Of a DNA stretch of 64,000 nucleotides, positions 49,844 to 59,406 are shown one piece after another (positions within the stretch are counted from its first letter, which is position 1; each line of letters begins with the position of its first letter). The DNA lies in contig LQBI01000024.1 of NCBI GenBank assembly GCA_002030045.1, forward strand, positions 186,001-250,000, given 5' to 3'. The position numbers and the translations under genes were made by a program. The stretch is from Candidatus Aegiribacteria sp. MLS_C. Lineage in GTDB: Bacteria; Fermentibacterota; Fermentibacteria; Fermentibacterales; JCC-6. The notes under the pieces are model-generated. The model saw nothing but the letters and a program-made list of their open reading frames with translations. It was not told the origin of the DNA and ran no database searches.

Positions 49844-51142
49844 ATGTACACACTCATAGAAGCAGCGACTAAAGGGCAGTCGACGGATCTGGTCAGAAGA
49901 GTAGCCGAGCTGGAAGGGGTTCCGGAGGACCTGCTGGTACGTGGGCTTGCGGATGGTACACTGGTAATACCGGCAAACACCACCAGGGAGATCAGGAGAC
50001 CGGTGGCCATTGGACGAGGTGTCACGGTCAAGATAAACGCCAACATAGGCAGTTCCGAGGACCTCGAGTCGATCGACAACGAGATCGAGAAGCTCATGGT
50101 AGCCGTCTCCCACGGAGCTCATACCGTGATGGACCTTTCCACCGGACCCCGATGGCGGTCGATACTCACCAGGATACTCAAGAGGAGCCCCGTTCCCCTG
50201 GGAACGGTACCGCTTTACCAGATCTTCGGTGAAGCCATGAGAAGCGGCAGGGACGTGGCGGATGTCACCGAGGAGGAGATGTTCTCGGCGGTGGAGGACC
50301 ACTGCCGTATGGGCGTCGATTACCTCACCCTGCACTGCGGAGTGACCAGGAGGGCGCTAGAACTGCTCAAGGCGCAGGGAAGGAAACTGGGTATCGTCTC
50401 CAGGGGCGGTTCTCTCCTGGCCGAGTGGATGAGCAAGAACCGCAGGGAGAACCCTTTCTACGAGCACTTCGACAGGCTTATCGAGATACTGCACGGATAC
50501 GATGCAACATTCTCTCTGGGGGACGGGCTTCGGCCGGGATGCCTGGCGGATGCGTCCGACCATGCTCAGATAGAGGAGCTGATATCCCTGGGGGAACTCC
50601 AGCGCCGTTCCCACAGTGCCGGGGTCCAGGTGATGATAGAGGGTCCCGGACACGTTCCCATGGACAGGATCGAGGAAAACGTCAGGATGCAGAAGAGCCT
50701 CTGCAACGGAGCACCCTTCTACGTTCTCGGCCCCATAGTAACTGACATAGCTCCCGGGTACGACCATATAACCTCCGCAATCGGTGGGGCCATGGCGGCA
50801 TGGTTCGGCGCGGACTTCCTGTGCTACGTGACTCCCGCTGAGCATCTGAGGCTTCCCGATGCGGACGACGTCCGGGTAGGTGTTATCTCCGCCAGGATAG
50901 CGGCGCATGCCGCGGATATAGCCAGGGGTATTCCCGGCGCCAGGAACTCCGACGACATGATGGCCGAGGCCAGGGAGAACTTCGACTGGGAGGCCCAGTA
51001 CGGACTTGCAATGGATCCGGTCACCGCCCGTCGGGAAAGGGACGAGGCCCTTCCGTCGGACGGCGATGTCTGCTCCATGTGCGGACATCTGTGTGCTCTG
51101 AAGACTTCCAAGAGGGCTTTCGAGGATGATCGGGGGGAATGA
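49844..51142 (+). CDS. thiC: Phosphomethylpyrimidine synthase
   Basis: 432 residues, the short ThiC form of anaerobes. Landmarks: INANIGSSEDLESIDNEIEK, MDLSTGPRW, the VPLYQIFGEA strand, MIEGPGHVPMD, and the C-terminal radical SAM cluster motif CSMCGHLC (CX2CX3C, one residue shorter than the CX2CX4C of proteobacterial ThiC). It converts aminoimidazole ribotide to HMP phosphate for thiamine. It is under a TPP riboswitch and followed 4 bases later by a sulfatase-like gene. Confidence 0.95.
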   Translation: MYTLIEAATKGQSTDLVRRVAELEGVPEDLLVRGLADGTLVIPANTTREIRRPVAIGRGVTVKINANIGSSEDLESIDNEIEKLMVAVSHGAHTVMDLSTGPRWRSILTRILKRSPVPLGTVPLYQIFGEAMRSGRDVADVTEEEMFSAVEDHCRMGVDYLTLHCGVTRRALELLKAQGRKLGIVSRGGSLLAEWMSKNRRENPFYEHFDRLIEILHGYDATFSLGDGLRPGCLADASDHAQIEELISLGELQRRSHSAGVQVMIEGPGHVPMDRIEENVRMQKSLCNGAPFYVLGPIVTDIAPGYDHITSAIGGAMAAWFGADFLCYVTPAEHLRLPDADDVRVGVISARIAAHAADIARGIPGARNSDDMMAEARENFDWEAQYGLAMDPVTARRERDEALPSDGDVCSMCGHLCALKTSKRAFEDDRGE

Positions 51143-51146
51143 GCTT

Positions 51147-52502
51147 ATGAGGAAGCCTGTAACCTTTGTCGCCGCAGCCGCGATAGCTTCACTGCTGGTA
51201 ATAGTATCCGGGTGCGGCGGTAGCGATGAGAGAACCGGTCCGCCGGACGTGGTGATGGTAATCGTTGATGCCGTAAGGACCGATCATCTTTCACTGAATG
51301 GATACCATCGTCCCACCACTCCGGTCATGGACAGTCTTGCCGGAGAAGGGAGCGTGTGGGGCAGGATGCAGGCCCAGAGCTGCTGGAACATGCCCGGAGT
51401 GGCATCAGTGCTTACCGGCCTGCCCCAGAGGTCGATTGCCGTCGGGTATTCAGAAGACAGGCTTTACGGCATCGACCAGTCGCTGATGACCATTCCGAAC
51501 ATCCTGAAACGCAGTGCCCGGTACCAGACCGCCGGGTTCTTCAATTCAGGCGTCTTCGGTGAGGAATACGGGTTCCATATCGGATTCGACCACTTCGACA
51601 GCAGGGGCGTCCTGGGCAAGGACCAGCTCAGGGATGCCGGTCAGACCGTCTCGGATTTCCTGGAATGGTACGAAAGTGCCCGCGATGATGAAAGACCGCT
51701 GTTCGCTGTCATCCACTTCCAGGACCTGCATCTTCCCTACTCCCCGCCGGCGGGCTACGATGAACTCTACGCCGACCCCAAGTTCGACCCGCTCTTCAAC
51801 TGCAGATGGGGACGCCGGAGCCAGGTGGATGACGTGAACTCGGGAAGGGTGGCACCTACTGCCGAGCAGCTGGGAATACTCATCGGTCTCTACGACGGTG
51901 AGCTCGAGTACGTGGACTCCTGCATTGGGACCCTGGTCCGGGCTCTGAGGGAACGCAACGCCGCGGAGAACACGGTCTTCCTGGTGGTAGGGTCCCACGG
52001 CGAGGAGTTCATGGACCACGGGTGTCTCGGTCATGGTCATACTCTTTTCCAGGAGCTTCTCAGCGTCCCGCTGGTGATGTGCGGACCGGGAATACCCTCG
52101 GAAGTGCAGTGGCAGGTGGCGGCCCATATGGACCTGCTCCCAACGGTCCTCGGGCTGGCCGGCCTGGAAGAACCCATGTGGGCGGAGGGCCGCGACCTTC
52201 TTTCCGATTCCTCCAGTTCCGACTCCAGGTACGTTCCTGCCGGCGGTCTGCTCTGGTCGGACAGGGACCTTCTAGCCCTCAGGTACGAGGAGAGAGTGAT
52301 AATAGGCAATCCCGTTACCATGGAGGCATCACTGTACGACCTGGAGACGGACCCCACGGAGACCTCTCCGATCACTCCCTCAAGGGATAGCAGGGACCAG
52401 CTCTACTATCACTGGTCAATACCTCCCAGGGGCGATCCACTGCCTGCAGGACCCGAGGGCGGTTCACCGGGAATGCTGAGGGACCTGGGCTATATCAATT
52501 GA
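51147..52502 (+). CDS. Sulfatase-like (alkaline phosphatase superfamily) lipoprotein
   Basis: 451 residues. A lipobox (LLVIVSGC) follows the signal segment, then the sulfatase fold: PPDVVMVIVDAVRTDHLSLNGY with the first metal Asp, the nucleophile region AQSCWNMPGVASVLTG, FAVIHFQDLHLPYSPP, and the metal site VGSHGEEFMDHG. The nucleophile loop has Ser-Cys but not the CxPxR signal for formylglycine conversion, so it may be a phosphoglycerol/phosphoethanolamine transferase or hydrolase rather than a true sulfatase. The start at 51147 gives a proper signal peptide; GGGGGG lies upstream. Confidence 0.8.
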   Translation: MRKPVTFVAAAAIASLLVIVSGCGGSDERTGPPDVVMVIVDAVRTDHLSLNGYHRPTTPVMDSLAGEGSVWGRMQAQSCWNMPGVASVLTGLPQRSIAVGYSEDRLYGIDQSLMTIPNILKRSARYQTAGFFNSGVFGEEYGFHIGFDHFDSRGVLGKDQLRDAGQTVSDFLEWYESARDDERPLFAVIHFQDLHLPYSPPAGYDELYADPKFDPLFNCRWGRRSQVDDVNSGRVAPTAEQLGILIGLYDGELEYVDSCIGTLVRALRERNAAENTVFLVVGSHGEEFMDHGCLGHGHTLFQELLSVPLVMCGPGIPSEVQWQVAAHMDLLPTVLGLAGLEEPMWAEGRDLLSDSSSSDSRYVPAGGLLWSDRDLLALRYEERVIIGNPVTMEASLYDLETDPTETSPITPSRDSRDQLYYHWSIPPRGDPLPAGPEGGSPGMLRDLGYIN

Positions 52503-52509
52503 GGCCTGC

Positions 52510-52538
52510 TTGATTGCGCGTCTCCGTGGTGCTATTAT
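52510..52538 (+). promoter_or_regulatory. Promoter of the small cytosolic gene at 52563
   Basis: TTGATT (52510-52515), a 17-base spacer and TATTAT (52533-52538). Transcription would start about 52545, just before the GGAGG ribosome site; this fixes the TTG at 52563 as start. Confidence 0.6.
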
Positions 52539-52562
52539 CCCTGGAATGGAGTGGAGGTACGG

Positions 52563-52886
52563 TTGAAGCACCTTATGATACCCGCTTCCTGGAAGAGCGC
52601 TGCGGCCATGCGGAAGACCATCGAGGATAAGGAAAAGGAGAACTGGAGCGTCGTTGCCCTGGGCGACATATCCGGTGCCAACACGCTTATTCTCGCCGAC
52701 GACGGCCACAGGTACGAACACCAGGTTATTCAGATATTCTGGAGCCTCAGGAGCAGGGTCCAGGACATCATCGCCGAGAAGCAGGAGGAGGGATGGAAGG
52801 TCGCCACTGTTGGAGCATGTCTGGGAAGCACCCTCATGATCCTGAAGAGGGTCGTGGATACAGCGGAGAAAGACCGGGAGTCCTAA
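52563..52886 (+). CDS. Small hypothetical protein
   Basis: 107 residues, starting with TTG preceded by GGAGG. It has no signal peptide. Two halves look alike, each with a helix then a strand: KTIEDKEKENWSVVALGDISGANTLIL and IIAEKQEEGWKVATVGACLGSTLMIL, i.e. an internal duplication of a DUF4177-like unit (xxGWxxxx). The function is unknown. It has its own promoter and converges on the MFS gene, overlapping it by 4 bases. Confidence 0.65.
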   Translation: MKHLMIPASWKSAAAMRKTIEDKEKENWSVVALGDISGANTLILADDGHRYEHQVIQIFWSLRSRVQDIIAEKQEEGWKVATVGACLGSTLMILKRVVDTAEKDRES

Positions 52887-54121
52887 TCTGACCTTTCCCT
52901 CGATATCCTCAAAGGTACCATGAGAATGAGCATCATAACTCCGGCTGCGGCTATCATAGGTCCTATGCCTGTCCTGTCGGCGACGTAACCGAACAGAGGG
53001 GCCAGAACGGCCATCATAAGTGTCTTTGCCAGTGACTCCACTGACAGACCTACCGACATCACCCTGTTGTGGACCATGTCGCTTATGAGGCTTACGCACA
53101 GCGGCCTCCTGAGGTTCTGCACGGCGTAGAGCGCAACGTATGCGATTATCGTGACCGCGAAAAGGCCCAGTCCCTGGAACAGCCCGGCTGCTGCAACAAG
53201 CAGTGCGCCGGCGGCCCATGTTATATCCAGTGCTCTCCGCGGCCCCCTGAACCGCCTGCCGAAGCCTCCGGATCCTCTGGATACCGAGCTTGCGAGCAGG
53301 AAGAGCACCGAATAGACCGCACCCGCAAGTAGCGCGGTCCGCCTGTCCACGGCGAGGGCCGTGAGGAACGGCAATCCCAGAGCTGCAGCCCTCAAGACCG
53401 GCTGGAGATACTCCTTGAGAACCTTGAAGAATGAATCGAAGGCTGCGGAGTTCAGTATGCTCCTCCTTGCAGCGGGATCGCGGAGCATTCTGATGGAATG
53501 CCCAATGCTCTCCCTTATTCCGGGTCTTTTCTCCCCCCTGTCCAGACCTGCCCAGTTCAGCCTGGATGGATACGACGCCAGGTTCAGCATGTTCAGAAGG
53601 CAGGGAAGCGCTGCGGCGATGAAAACGTACCTGTAACCGCCCGTGAAGAAGACCAGTGCGGCTGCGATCAGGGCGTTGAGCGAGGAGCCAAGCAGAGAAG
53701 CGGACCTGGTTGCTCCGTAGTAATCCGGTTTCCACTCCTCCTGGCCTGTTATTCTCAGGTACTCTAGGATCATCGCCTTGTGGGTGCCTGTCCTGAAGGC
53801 CTCGCCGCAGGCGAAGAGCACCATTGCCCCGGCGGCCGCAGCGTAAGATCTGAAAAGGAAGAAGACCACGAAACTGACAATGTACGCCAGCATGGAGAAG
53901 ACCATGGAGGTCTTCCTTCCACCGATATCGGCTACGAACCCCGTCGGGACCTCGAGGAGGACCGTGGAAAGCTCCCTGATGGAGAACAGCACGCCTATCT
54001 GCAGGAAGGTCAGGCCGATCTCCCTGAAATAGAGTATTATGAACGGTTCGAAGAACCTGAGGTTCTTCAGGAATCCGTACATGGAGAACCGGTAGAACTG
54101 CCGGTCCCTGAGAAAGCTCAA
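52883..54121 (-). CDS. MFS transporter
   Basis: 412 residues with about twelve transmembrane segments. The MFS loop motif appears as GFVADIGGRKTSM, with TGFVAD preceding. The N-terminus FLKNLRFFEPFIILYFREIGLTFLQIG resembles putative drug or metabolite efflux carriers. The substrate is unknown. The start is TTG (54119-54121) with GCGGGGG upstream. A basic loop (RGSGGFGRRFRGPRR) joins the halves. It lies 12 bases downstream of the HTH gene. Confidence 0.85.
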   Translation of the reverse strand: MSFLRDRQFYRFSMYGFLKNLRFFEPFIILYFREIGLTFLQIGVLFSIRELSTVLLEVPTGFVADIGGRKTSMVFSMLAYIVSFVVFFLFRSYAAAAGAMVLFACGEAFRTGTHKAMILEYLRITGQEEWKPDYYGATRSASLLGSSLNALIAAALVFFTGGYRYVFIAAALPCLLNMLNLASYPSRLNWAGLDRGEKRPGIRESIGHSIRMLRDPAARRSILNSAAFDSFFKVLKEYLQPVLRAAALGLPFLTALAVDRRTALLAGAVYSVLFLLASSVSRGSGGFGRRFRGPRRALDITWAAGALLVAAAGLFQGLGLFAVTIIAYVALYAVQNLRRPLCVSLISDMVHNRVMSVGLSVESLAKTLMMAVLAPLFGYVADRTGIGPMIAAAGVMMLILMVPLRISRERSD

Positions 54122-54133
54122 CCCCCGCTTTCC

Positions 54134-54784
54134 CTACCAGTCGAGGCCCAGGCCGGAGAAGAGGTCAGGTTCGCCATCCAGCTCCTTGCCCGCGGGTTCT
54201 GTCGGCATCATGTCCTCGGGACTACCCAGGATGTAGACCGCAGCAGGGGCTAACACCCAGTCGGTCTCCGGTATGGACCCCGTTATGCCTTTGACGCTCT
54301 CCGGCTTCATCAGGACGGTCTCCAGAGAGGTGCCGGTCATGATCTCCAACCTCTCAAGATCTTCCTGGAGCGAATCGGGAACATCTTCGGCGACGATCAT
54401 CAACCGTGTCTTCCCGTGGCGTGTTTCCGCCGCGGATCCATCCACCACGGCGACTTGAATACTGCGACGGTGATCCCTCAGAACAACCTCGAGGGCAGCA
54501 CCTGTGTCCGTTACAGCTCTGAGCAGAGCTTCGAGTTCCCCTGCCGCCGGGCAGTCCTCCGCCAGACTGAACAGGACCCTGACACCTTCCCGTCTTCTGC
54601 TCACGAGCCCTGCGGAAACGAGGTTGCCGAGTTCGCGCTGAACGCCTCCCCTGCCCGTACGGAGCAGAGATACAAGTTCGAGCAGGTAGAAAGACGTGGA
54701 GGGATTGAAGAGGAAGACGGAAAGCAACTCCCTCCTGATCCTGCCGAAGAGGGCCTCGTCCACCGGTCTGCGGTCTTTACTCAT
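54134..54784 (-). CDS. ArsR-like helix-turn-helix protein with degenerate nucleotidyltransferase-like domain
   Basis: 216 residues. Residues 10-80 form a winged helix (LLSVFLFNPSTSFYLLELVSLL, VQRELGNLVSAGLVSRRREG). Then a region like minimal nucleotidyltransferases (SIQVAVVDGSAAETRHGKTRLMIVAE) retains Gly-Ser but lacks the paired Asp residues, so it is probably inactive. Proteins of this layout act as regulators. It is placed directly upstream of the MFS gene and may control it. A TTGACA sits about 40 bases upstream of the ATG, with no good -10. Confidence 0.7.
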   Translation of the reverse strand: MSKDRRPVDEALFGRIRRELLSVFLFNPSTSFYLLELVSLLRTGRGGVQRELGNLVSAGLVSRRREGVRVLFSLAEDCPAAGELEALLRAVTDTGAALEVVLRDHRRSIQVAVVDGSAAETRHGKTRLMIVAEDVPDSLQEDLERLEIMTGTSLETVLMKPESVKGITGSIPETDWVLAPAAVYILGSPEDMMPTEPAGKELDGEPDLFSGLGLDW

Positions 54785-54832
54785 ATAGGGTATCTGTATA
54801 GAGGTCAGTGGCTTGTCAATAGGCCCGTTCCG

Positions 54833-56035
54833 TCATACTACACCCAGTTCTTCCCCCGTCTCCCTGAATGCCCCGATGCACCTGTCCACTTGTTCGGTGG
54901 TATGGGCCGCCGAGAGCTGCACTCGAATCCTGGACTCACCTCTTGGAACCACCGGGTAGAAGAACCCGATGGCGTAGATACCCTTTGCAAGCAGCCTGTC
55001 CGCAAACTCCTGCGCGAGGGCGGCGTCGTCCCGAAGGTGTCCGAAGAGAACGGGCACGATAGGGTGGTCTCCTTCCCGTATGCGGAACCCCGCCTCTTTC
55101 ATGCCTCTCCTGAACCTTCTCTGGTTCTCTCGGAGCCTGTCCCTCTCGCTGCTGGAGCCCTCTATGATGTCCAGAACCGCCAGGGTCGTCCCGGTGATCA
55201 CTGGAGCCAGGGTGTTCGAGAAGAGGTAGGGCCTTGACCTCTGTCGAAGCATCTCTATGATTTCCGACGGCCCGGATGTGAATCCTCCCGACGCTCCTCC
55301 GAGTGCCTTGCCGAAGGTCGACGTGACTATGTCGACCCTGTCGGTGACCCCATGGTACTCCAGGGTCCCTCTCCCGGTATCCCCGATGAAGCCCGTGGCA
55401 TGGGAATCGTCCACTATCACGAGCGCGCCGTACTTCTCTGCGAGGTCGCATATGGCGGGAAGCGGCGCTATGTCACCGTCCATGGAGAAGACCCCGTCGG
55501 TCACCACAGCCTTCGTCCTGCAACCCCTGGCGGTAATTAGTGCCTCCTCCAGGTCCTCCATGTCCGCGTGAGCGTACCTGAACCTCTTGGCTTTGCAGAG
55601 CCTTATTCCGTCGATGATCGAGGCGTGGTTGAGCTGGTCAGAGATGATGGCGTCATTATCTGTTAGCAGTGGCTCGAAGAGACCCCCGTTGGCGTCGAAA
55701 CAGCTGGAATAGAGGATGGTGTCTTCCTTGGACAGAAATCCCGATACCCTTCCTTCAAGCTCCCTGTGCAGGTCCTGCGTCCCGCAGATGAACCTCACCG
55801 AGGAAAGCCCGAATCCCCGTTCCTGGAGGATACTGCAGGCTCTGTCCACTAGACGCTGGTCCCCCGAGAGTCCCAGGTAATTGTTGGCGCAGAAGTTCAG
55901 GACCTCCCCGGTGGTCATCACCCCCACCCTTGTGCCCTGCCTTGTGGTGATGATCCTTTCCTTCTTGAACGTGCCGGATTCCCTGGCCCTCTCCAGGTTC
56001 TCCAGAAGAAGCGATCTCAGTTCGTCCGTATACAT
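54833..56035 (-). CDS. kbl: Glycine C-acetyltransferase (2-amino-3-ketobutyrate CoA ligase)
   Basis: 400 residues, matching KBL length. Key parts: NFCANNYLGLSGDQRL near residue 45, SSCFDANGGLFEPLL, DDSHATGFIGDTGRGT, the PLP lysine in TSTFGKALGGASGG and PVVPRGESRIRVQLSAAHT. With the dehydrogenase at 46647 it would split threonine to glycine and acetyl-CoA. The ATG at 56035 has GAAGGG six bases upstream; the GTG at 56050 is an alternative. A hairpin ACTACCT-TTTC-AGGTAGT lies just upstream. Confidence 0.92.
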   Translation of the reverse strand: MYTDELRSLLLENLERARESGTFKKERIITTRQGTRVGVMTTGEVLNFCANNYLGLSGDQRLVDRACSILQERGFGLSSVRFICGTQDLHRELEGRVSGFLSKEDTILYSSCFDANGGLFEPLLTDNDAIISDQLNHASIIDGIRLCKAKRFRYAHADMEDLEEALITARGCRTKAVVTDGVFSMDGDIAPLPAICDLAEKYGALVIVDDSHATGFIGDTGRGTLEYHGVTDRVDIVTSTFGKALGGASGGFTSGPSEIIEMLRQRSRPYLFSNTLAPVITGTTLAVLDIIEGSSSERDRLRENQRRFRRGMKEAGFRIREGDHPIVPVLFGHLRDDAALAQEFADRLLAKGIYAIGFFYPVVPRGESRIRVQLSAAHTTEQVDRCIGAFRETGEELGVV

Positions 56036-56119
56036 GCTGCCGCCCTTCACAGGCTGGTTCCAATGGTCAGACGGGATGCAAACATACTACCTGAAAAGGT
56101 AGTTGGCATGGAAAGGGGA

Positions 56120-56686
56120 TCACCGGCTAACGGTGAGCATCAGACGGTCCGACGAGGTGAAGACCGCTCCTTCCATGCGAAGCAGGGCCAGCTTCATCCG
56201 CGTGCCTCCCTGGTAGCCTCCCGGACTTCCGTCGGACTTCACGGTCCTGTGGCATGGGATGATGACGGGGAAAGGATTCGCCGATAGAACCCTGCCTACG
56301 GCCCTGTACATGCCTGAATGGCCGGATTCCTCCGCCAGTCTGGAATAGCTCCACACTTCTCCCCTCGGAATGCGGCTCTCGGTGAGGAGCACGCTCCTCT
56401 GGAAGTCGCTGCATACCGAGAGATCGGCAATTGAAAGGTTGAATTCCGCGGCCCCTCCTTCCAGGGTGTGGCAAATCCTTCCCGCCAGCCCAGTCGTCAC
56501 TGGATCGGAACCGGGCACCGGACAGCCGCGACAGGCAGCTGCCGCCACACCGGCGGATAGCCCCGGGGAACTGAGGAAGACCCTCCTCACCTTCGTCGAT
56601 CCGCTCTCTTCGGACCAGACCAGTGCAACCTCGCCGAAGGCCGTCCCGAAAGCATGCACGAAGGGACCTGAACGGGACCTACTCAT
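56120..56686 (-). CDS. Methylated-DNA-protein cysteine methyltransferase
   Basis: 188 residues. The C-terminal domain holds the acceptor cysteine in IPCHRTV, preceded by IPRGEVWSYSRLAEESGH and YRAVGRVLSANPFPV, all canonical for O6-alkylguanine alkyltransferases. The N-terminal domain is variable. It repairs O6-methylguanine by taking the alkyl group on cysteine. It overlaps the upstream S41-like gene by 8 bases. Confidence 0.93.
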   Translation of the reverse strand: MSRSRSGPFVHAFGTAFGEVALVWSEESGSTKVRRVFLSSPGLSAGVAAAACRGCPVPGSDPVTTGLAGRICHTLEGGAAEFNLSIADLSVCSDFQRSVLLTESRIPRGEVWSYSRLAEESGHSGMYRAVGRVLSANPFPVIIPCHRTVKSDGSPGGYQGGTRMKLALLRMEGAVFTSSDRLMLTVSR

Positions 56687-57959
56687 TCTCCGGGTCTGTG
56701 ACGCCGGAGCGCGTATGGCTGCCGATCAGGTCAAGTATGCGGTTGGAACCGTGAAAGAGCATATCCGGCGTTAGTGGCACCTCGAAGTCCGGGGTCATGG
56801 TCCTTCCCGGACTGTCAACCGTCTCGAAGTACTTGGTGGGATATGATACGGTCAGACCCGAGTAGGGCAGTACAGCAGTCCTGACCTCACCAAGGTGATT
56901 GGGGGAACCTCCGGTCCTCTCGCCGTACACCGTCACGCCGGGTATGGCGGCTATCTCCTGGGCATTCAGTATTCCGGAGGAATATGTCCATCTTCCCACG
57001 ATGAGGCTTGTTCTCGGTCCTCCGGATACCGGGAGTCCTCTCAGCCACTGTATTAGGGGCGTCGCCACGAGGGAGTTGCCCCCGCCGTTCCTTCGGAGGT
57101 CCACCACCAGGTCGGCGACACGGTTGACCCGAAGCGTTGAATCCAGCTGTTCCACGAATCGTTCCATGGGATACCCCTGCATAAGACCGCATGAATTATA
57201 GGCGCAGTAGAGCATTCTGCGATCAGGAAGGTAACGGAACCAGTAGCAGTCGTCCGAGGATAGCCAAATGGGAAGCTCCACTCCCGGAGCAGTGTTGAAG
57301 TAGAGCATGTTCGAATAGGTAAAATCCATAGGTGCAAGGGAAAGCTTGGTGGTGTCCCCTGAGTCTCTTATGAAAACAAAATCCGTGGTTCCCTCCGGGT
57401 TCCCGTATCCCAGTGCCGACATACAGGTGGATAGCATCATGAACCGCTCCGCGCTGGTCCTCGTCGCAGTCTCGTTCGTTGAGGAAAACAGTCCGGCCAT
57501 GGCGGCTGCAGCCTCCTCCGCCTGCCGGCCGTCGTAGCCCGTGAGCCTCGAACCGATCAGTTCCGCAAAGGAAGTGTCCGCTGCGGTAACGAAGATGCCC
57601 TCTTCCAGCCATATTACCGACAGGGGAAATGCCCGTATCTCGCACTGGTCCCAGAAAGCTATGCCCGTATGACTGCACTCCATGGACGCAAGCACACCGG
57701 TCAGCCCGAGGGCCGCCTCCATGTCCCCGATGCTGTCGATACGGGCTTCGAGCCGTTCGAGCCTGACCAACAGGCTCTCCCGTGGCTGGTACATGAAAAG
57801 GTCGTAGTGAAGAAGGGGAAGTGAATCCCTGATCCAAGCCATGTCCGTACGCCAGCCCTCGGCAGCGTCCGCCGGCTGCTGACGATCCCCGCAGGAAGGC
57901 AGCGCCGCCGCACCAACGGAAAGCATCGCAAGCATCATGGTCATTTTATACTTGCTCAA
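56679..57959 (-). CDS. S41-like peptidase lipoprotein
   Basis: 426 residues. A signal with a possible lipobox (ALPSC) precedes an S41-family core: DLVVDLRRNGGGNSLVATPLIQ, the nucleophile region GRWTYSSGILNAQEIAA and YGERTGGSPNHLGEV. The N-terminal half resembles the helical domain of Tricorn-core/S41 proteins. No PDZ domain is evident. The start is TTG (57957-57959), with a nearby in-frame ATG as alternative. It is probably anchored in an envelope membrane and acts on peptides. Confidence 0.8.
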   Translation of the reverse strand: MSKYKMTMMLAMLSVGAAALPSCGDRQQPADAAEGWRTDMAWIRDSLPLLHYDLFMYQPRESLLVRLERLEARIDSIGDMEAALGLTGVLASMECSHTGIAFWDQCEIRAFPLSVIWLEEGIFVTAADTSFAELIGSRLTGYDGRQAEEAAAAMAGLFSSTNETATRTSAERFMMLSTCMSALGYGNPEGTTDFVFIRDSGDTTKLSLAPMDFTYSNMLYFNTAPGVELPIWLSSDDCYWFRYLPDRRMLYCAYNSCGLMQGYPMERFVEQLDSTLRVNRVADLVVDLRRNGGGNSLVATPLIQWLRGLPVSGGPRTSLIVGRWTYSSGILNAQEIAAIPGVTVYGERTGGSPNHLGEVRTAVLPYSGLTVSYPTKYFETVDSPGRTMTPDFEVPLTPDMLFHGSNRILDLIGSHTRSGVTDPENE

Positions 57960-57983
57960 GAATTAAAATGCCTCCGTCCCCGA

Positions 57984-59381
57984 TTATTTCCAGTCGTTGG
58001 ATAAAACGGCTTTTATGTCGTCCCAGAGCTGGCCCATTCTGATGTCCCTCCAGAACCGCTTCCAGATGTAGGAGGGTCTGAAGTAGAACTTCCTGTGGAA
58101 AAGGGAATAGTACCTCTGTATCGTATCCCAGTCCAGGTTCTCGTGCTTCCAGACCTCCGAGGTGGAATGGAAATTGTACTTCCTCCAGTCCTCGGAGAGG
58201 ATCCTTCCATCCATCTTCACCTGTCTGTAGAGGGCCGAAGAGGGGAACGGCAGGGTCATGGAAGCCTTGGCGTAGGTCAGGGGAAGGCTCCGGGCGAAGG
58301 ATATGCTCCTGTTCATGGTCTCCACCGTATCTCCCGGAAGTCCCATCATGAAGAAACCCACGGTCTCGAGTCCCGAGGCGTGCGCCATCTCTACAGCCTG
58401 TCGAATGCGCTCCGGCGACTGCCTCTTGTTCACCCCGGCAAGTATCTCCGGCACACCGCTCTCTATTCCGAAGGAGATCTGGTAGCAGCCCGCCTCCCTA
58501 GCGAGCTTGAAGAACTCCAGGTCCACGTCCGCCACGTTGACTCCCGTGGGAAGGGCCCAGGGCGCGGGGAACTCCTCCTCGATAAGGAGCCTGCAGGTCT
58601 CCTTGGCCCTTTCGATATCGGCGGTGAAATTGTCGTCCTTGATGTGGATGTCATTGAAGCCCAGTTCCAGCATGCGGAACATCTCGTCCACCACCCTGCG
58701 CGAGGTCTTGGACCTCACGTTATGCCCGAAGATCCTCTGACTGCAGAATGTGCAGAAATGATTGCACCCCCTGTTGGTCTCCATGTACCCTACCGGATTC
58801 TTCCTGCTGGCTATGTGGGGCGATCTGTAGCGGCTCAGGTCGTGCAGCTGCCAGGCCGGCAGCGGAAGCGAATCGAGGTCCTCTATGAGTTCCCTGGGAG
58901 GAGTCTCGGTGTAGTCGCTCCCCCTTCCGAAGGCGATGCCCATTATGCTTCCGGGATCCTTCCCGGCGGCTATCTCCCCCAGTGTCCTCTCCCCCTCCCC
59001 CATGACGACCAGGTCGAAACCGCCCTCTTCCAGGGATTCCCTGGGAAGGCTGGTGGCATGAATGCCACCCGCCACCGTAATACAATCCGGAAGTTCCGAG
59101 TGGGCGATCCCCGCCAGTTCCGCCGCCTCGTGGAAAAGTGGAGTGGTGAAGGTGATCCCCACGATGTCGGGACGGAACTCACGAAGCAGCGCGCGGTAGG
59201 CGCCGAAGGGATCCATCTCCACCATCAGGTCCGCTATCCTGGCCTCGTGCCCGTCCCTCAGCAGCTCGCCGGCCAGAGTGGCAAGGGTGATGAAGGGAGC
59301 GCTCGTGATAGCCACCCTTATCTTGCTGCTGTAGTAGACCTCGACGGCCGACGGAGGGTTGACGAGAAGTACGCGGCTCAA
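57984..59381 (-). CDS. B12-binding domain radical SAM protein
   Basis: 465 residues. A cobalamin-binding-type N-terminal domain (VLLVNPPS start, GGIHATSLPRESLEEGGFD, MGEGERTL), a radical SAM domain with CNHFCTFC (CX3CX2C), then a C-terminal helical domain. The product is unknown. The start TTG (59379-59381) has GGAGG four bases upstream. It is the second of two similar genes in tandem, 25 bases apart. Confidence 0.85.
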   Translation of the reverse strand: MSRVLLVNPPSAVEVYYSSKIRVAITSAPFITLATLAGELLRDGHEARIADLMVEMDPFGAYRALLREFRPDIVGITFTTPLFHEAAELAGIAHSELPDCITVAGGIHATSLPRESLEEGGFDLVVMGEGERTLGEIAAGKDPGSIMGIAFGRGSDYTETPPRELIEDLDSLPLPAWQLHDLSRYRSPHIASRKNPVGYMETNRGCNHFCTFCSQRIFGHNVRSKTSRRVVDEMFRMLELGFNDIHIKDDNFTADIERAKETCRLLIEEEFPAPWALPTGVNVADVDLEFFKLAREAGCYQISFGIESGVPEILAGVNKRQSPERIRQAVEMAHASGLETVGFFMMGLPGDTVETMNRSISFARSLPLTYAKASMTLPFPSSALYRQVKMDGRILSEDWRKYNFHSTSEVWKHENLDWDTIQRYYSLFHRKFYFRPSYIWKRFWRDIRMGQLWDDIKAVLSNDWK

Positions 59382-59406
59382 CTGGCCTCCATGACGATGA
59401 TGCGCA

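Noticed and set aside
56085-56105. Terminator between the MGMT and kbl genes
   Set aside because: The ACTACCT/AGGTAGT hairpin lacks a T-tract on either strand, so it is only mentioned with kbl.
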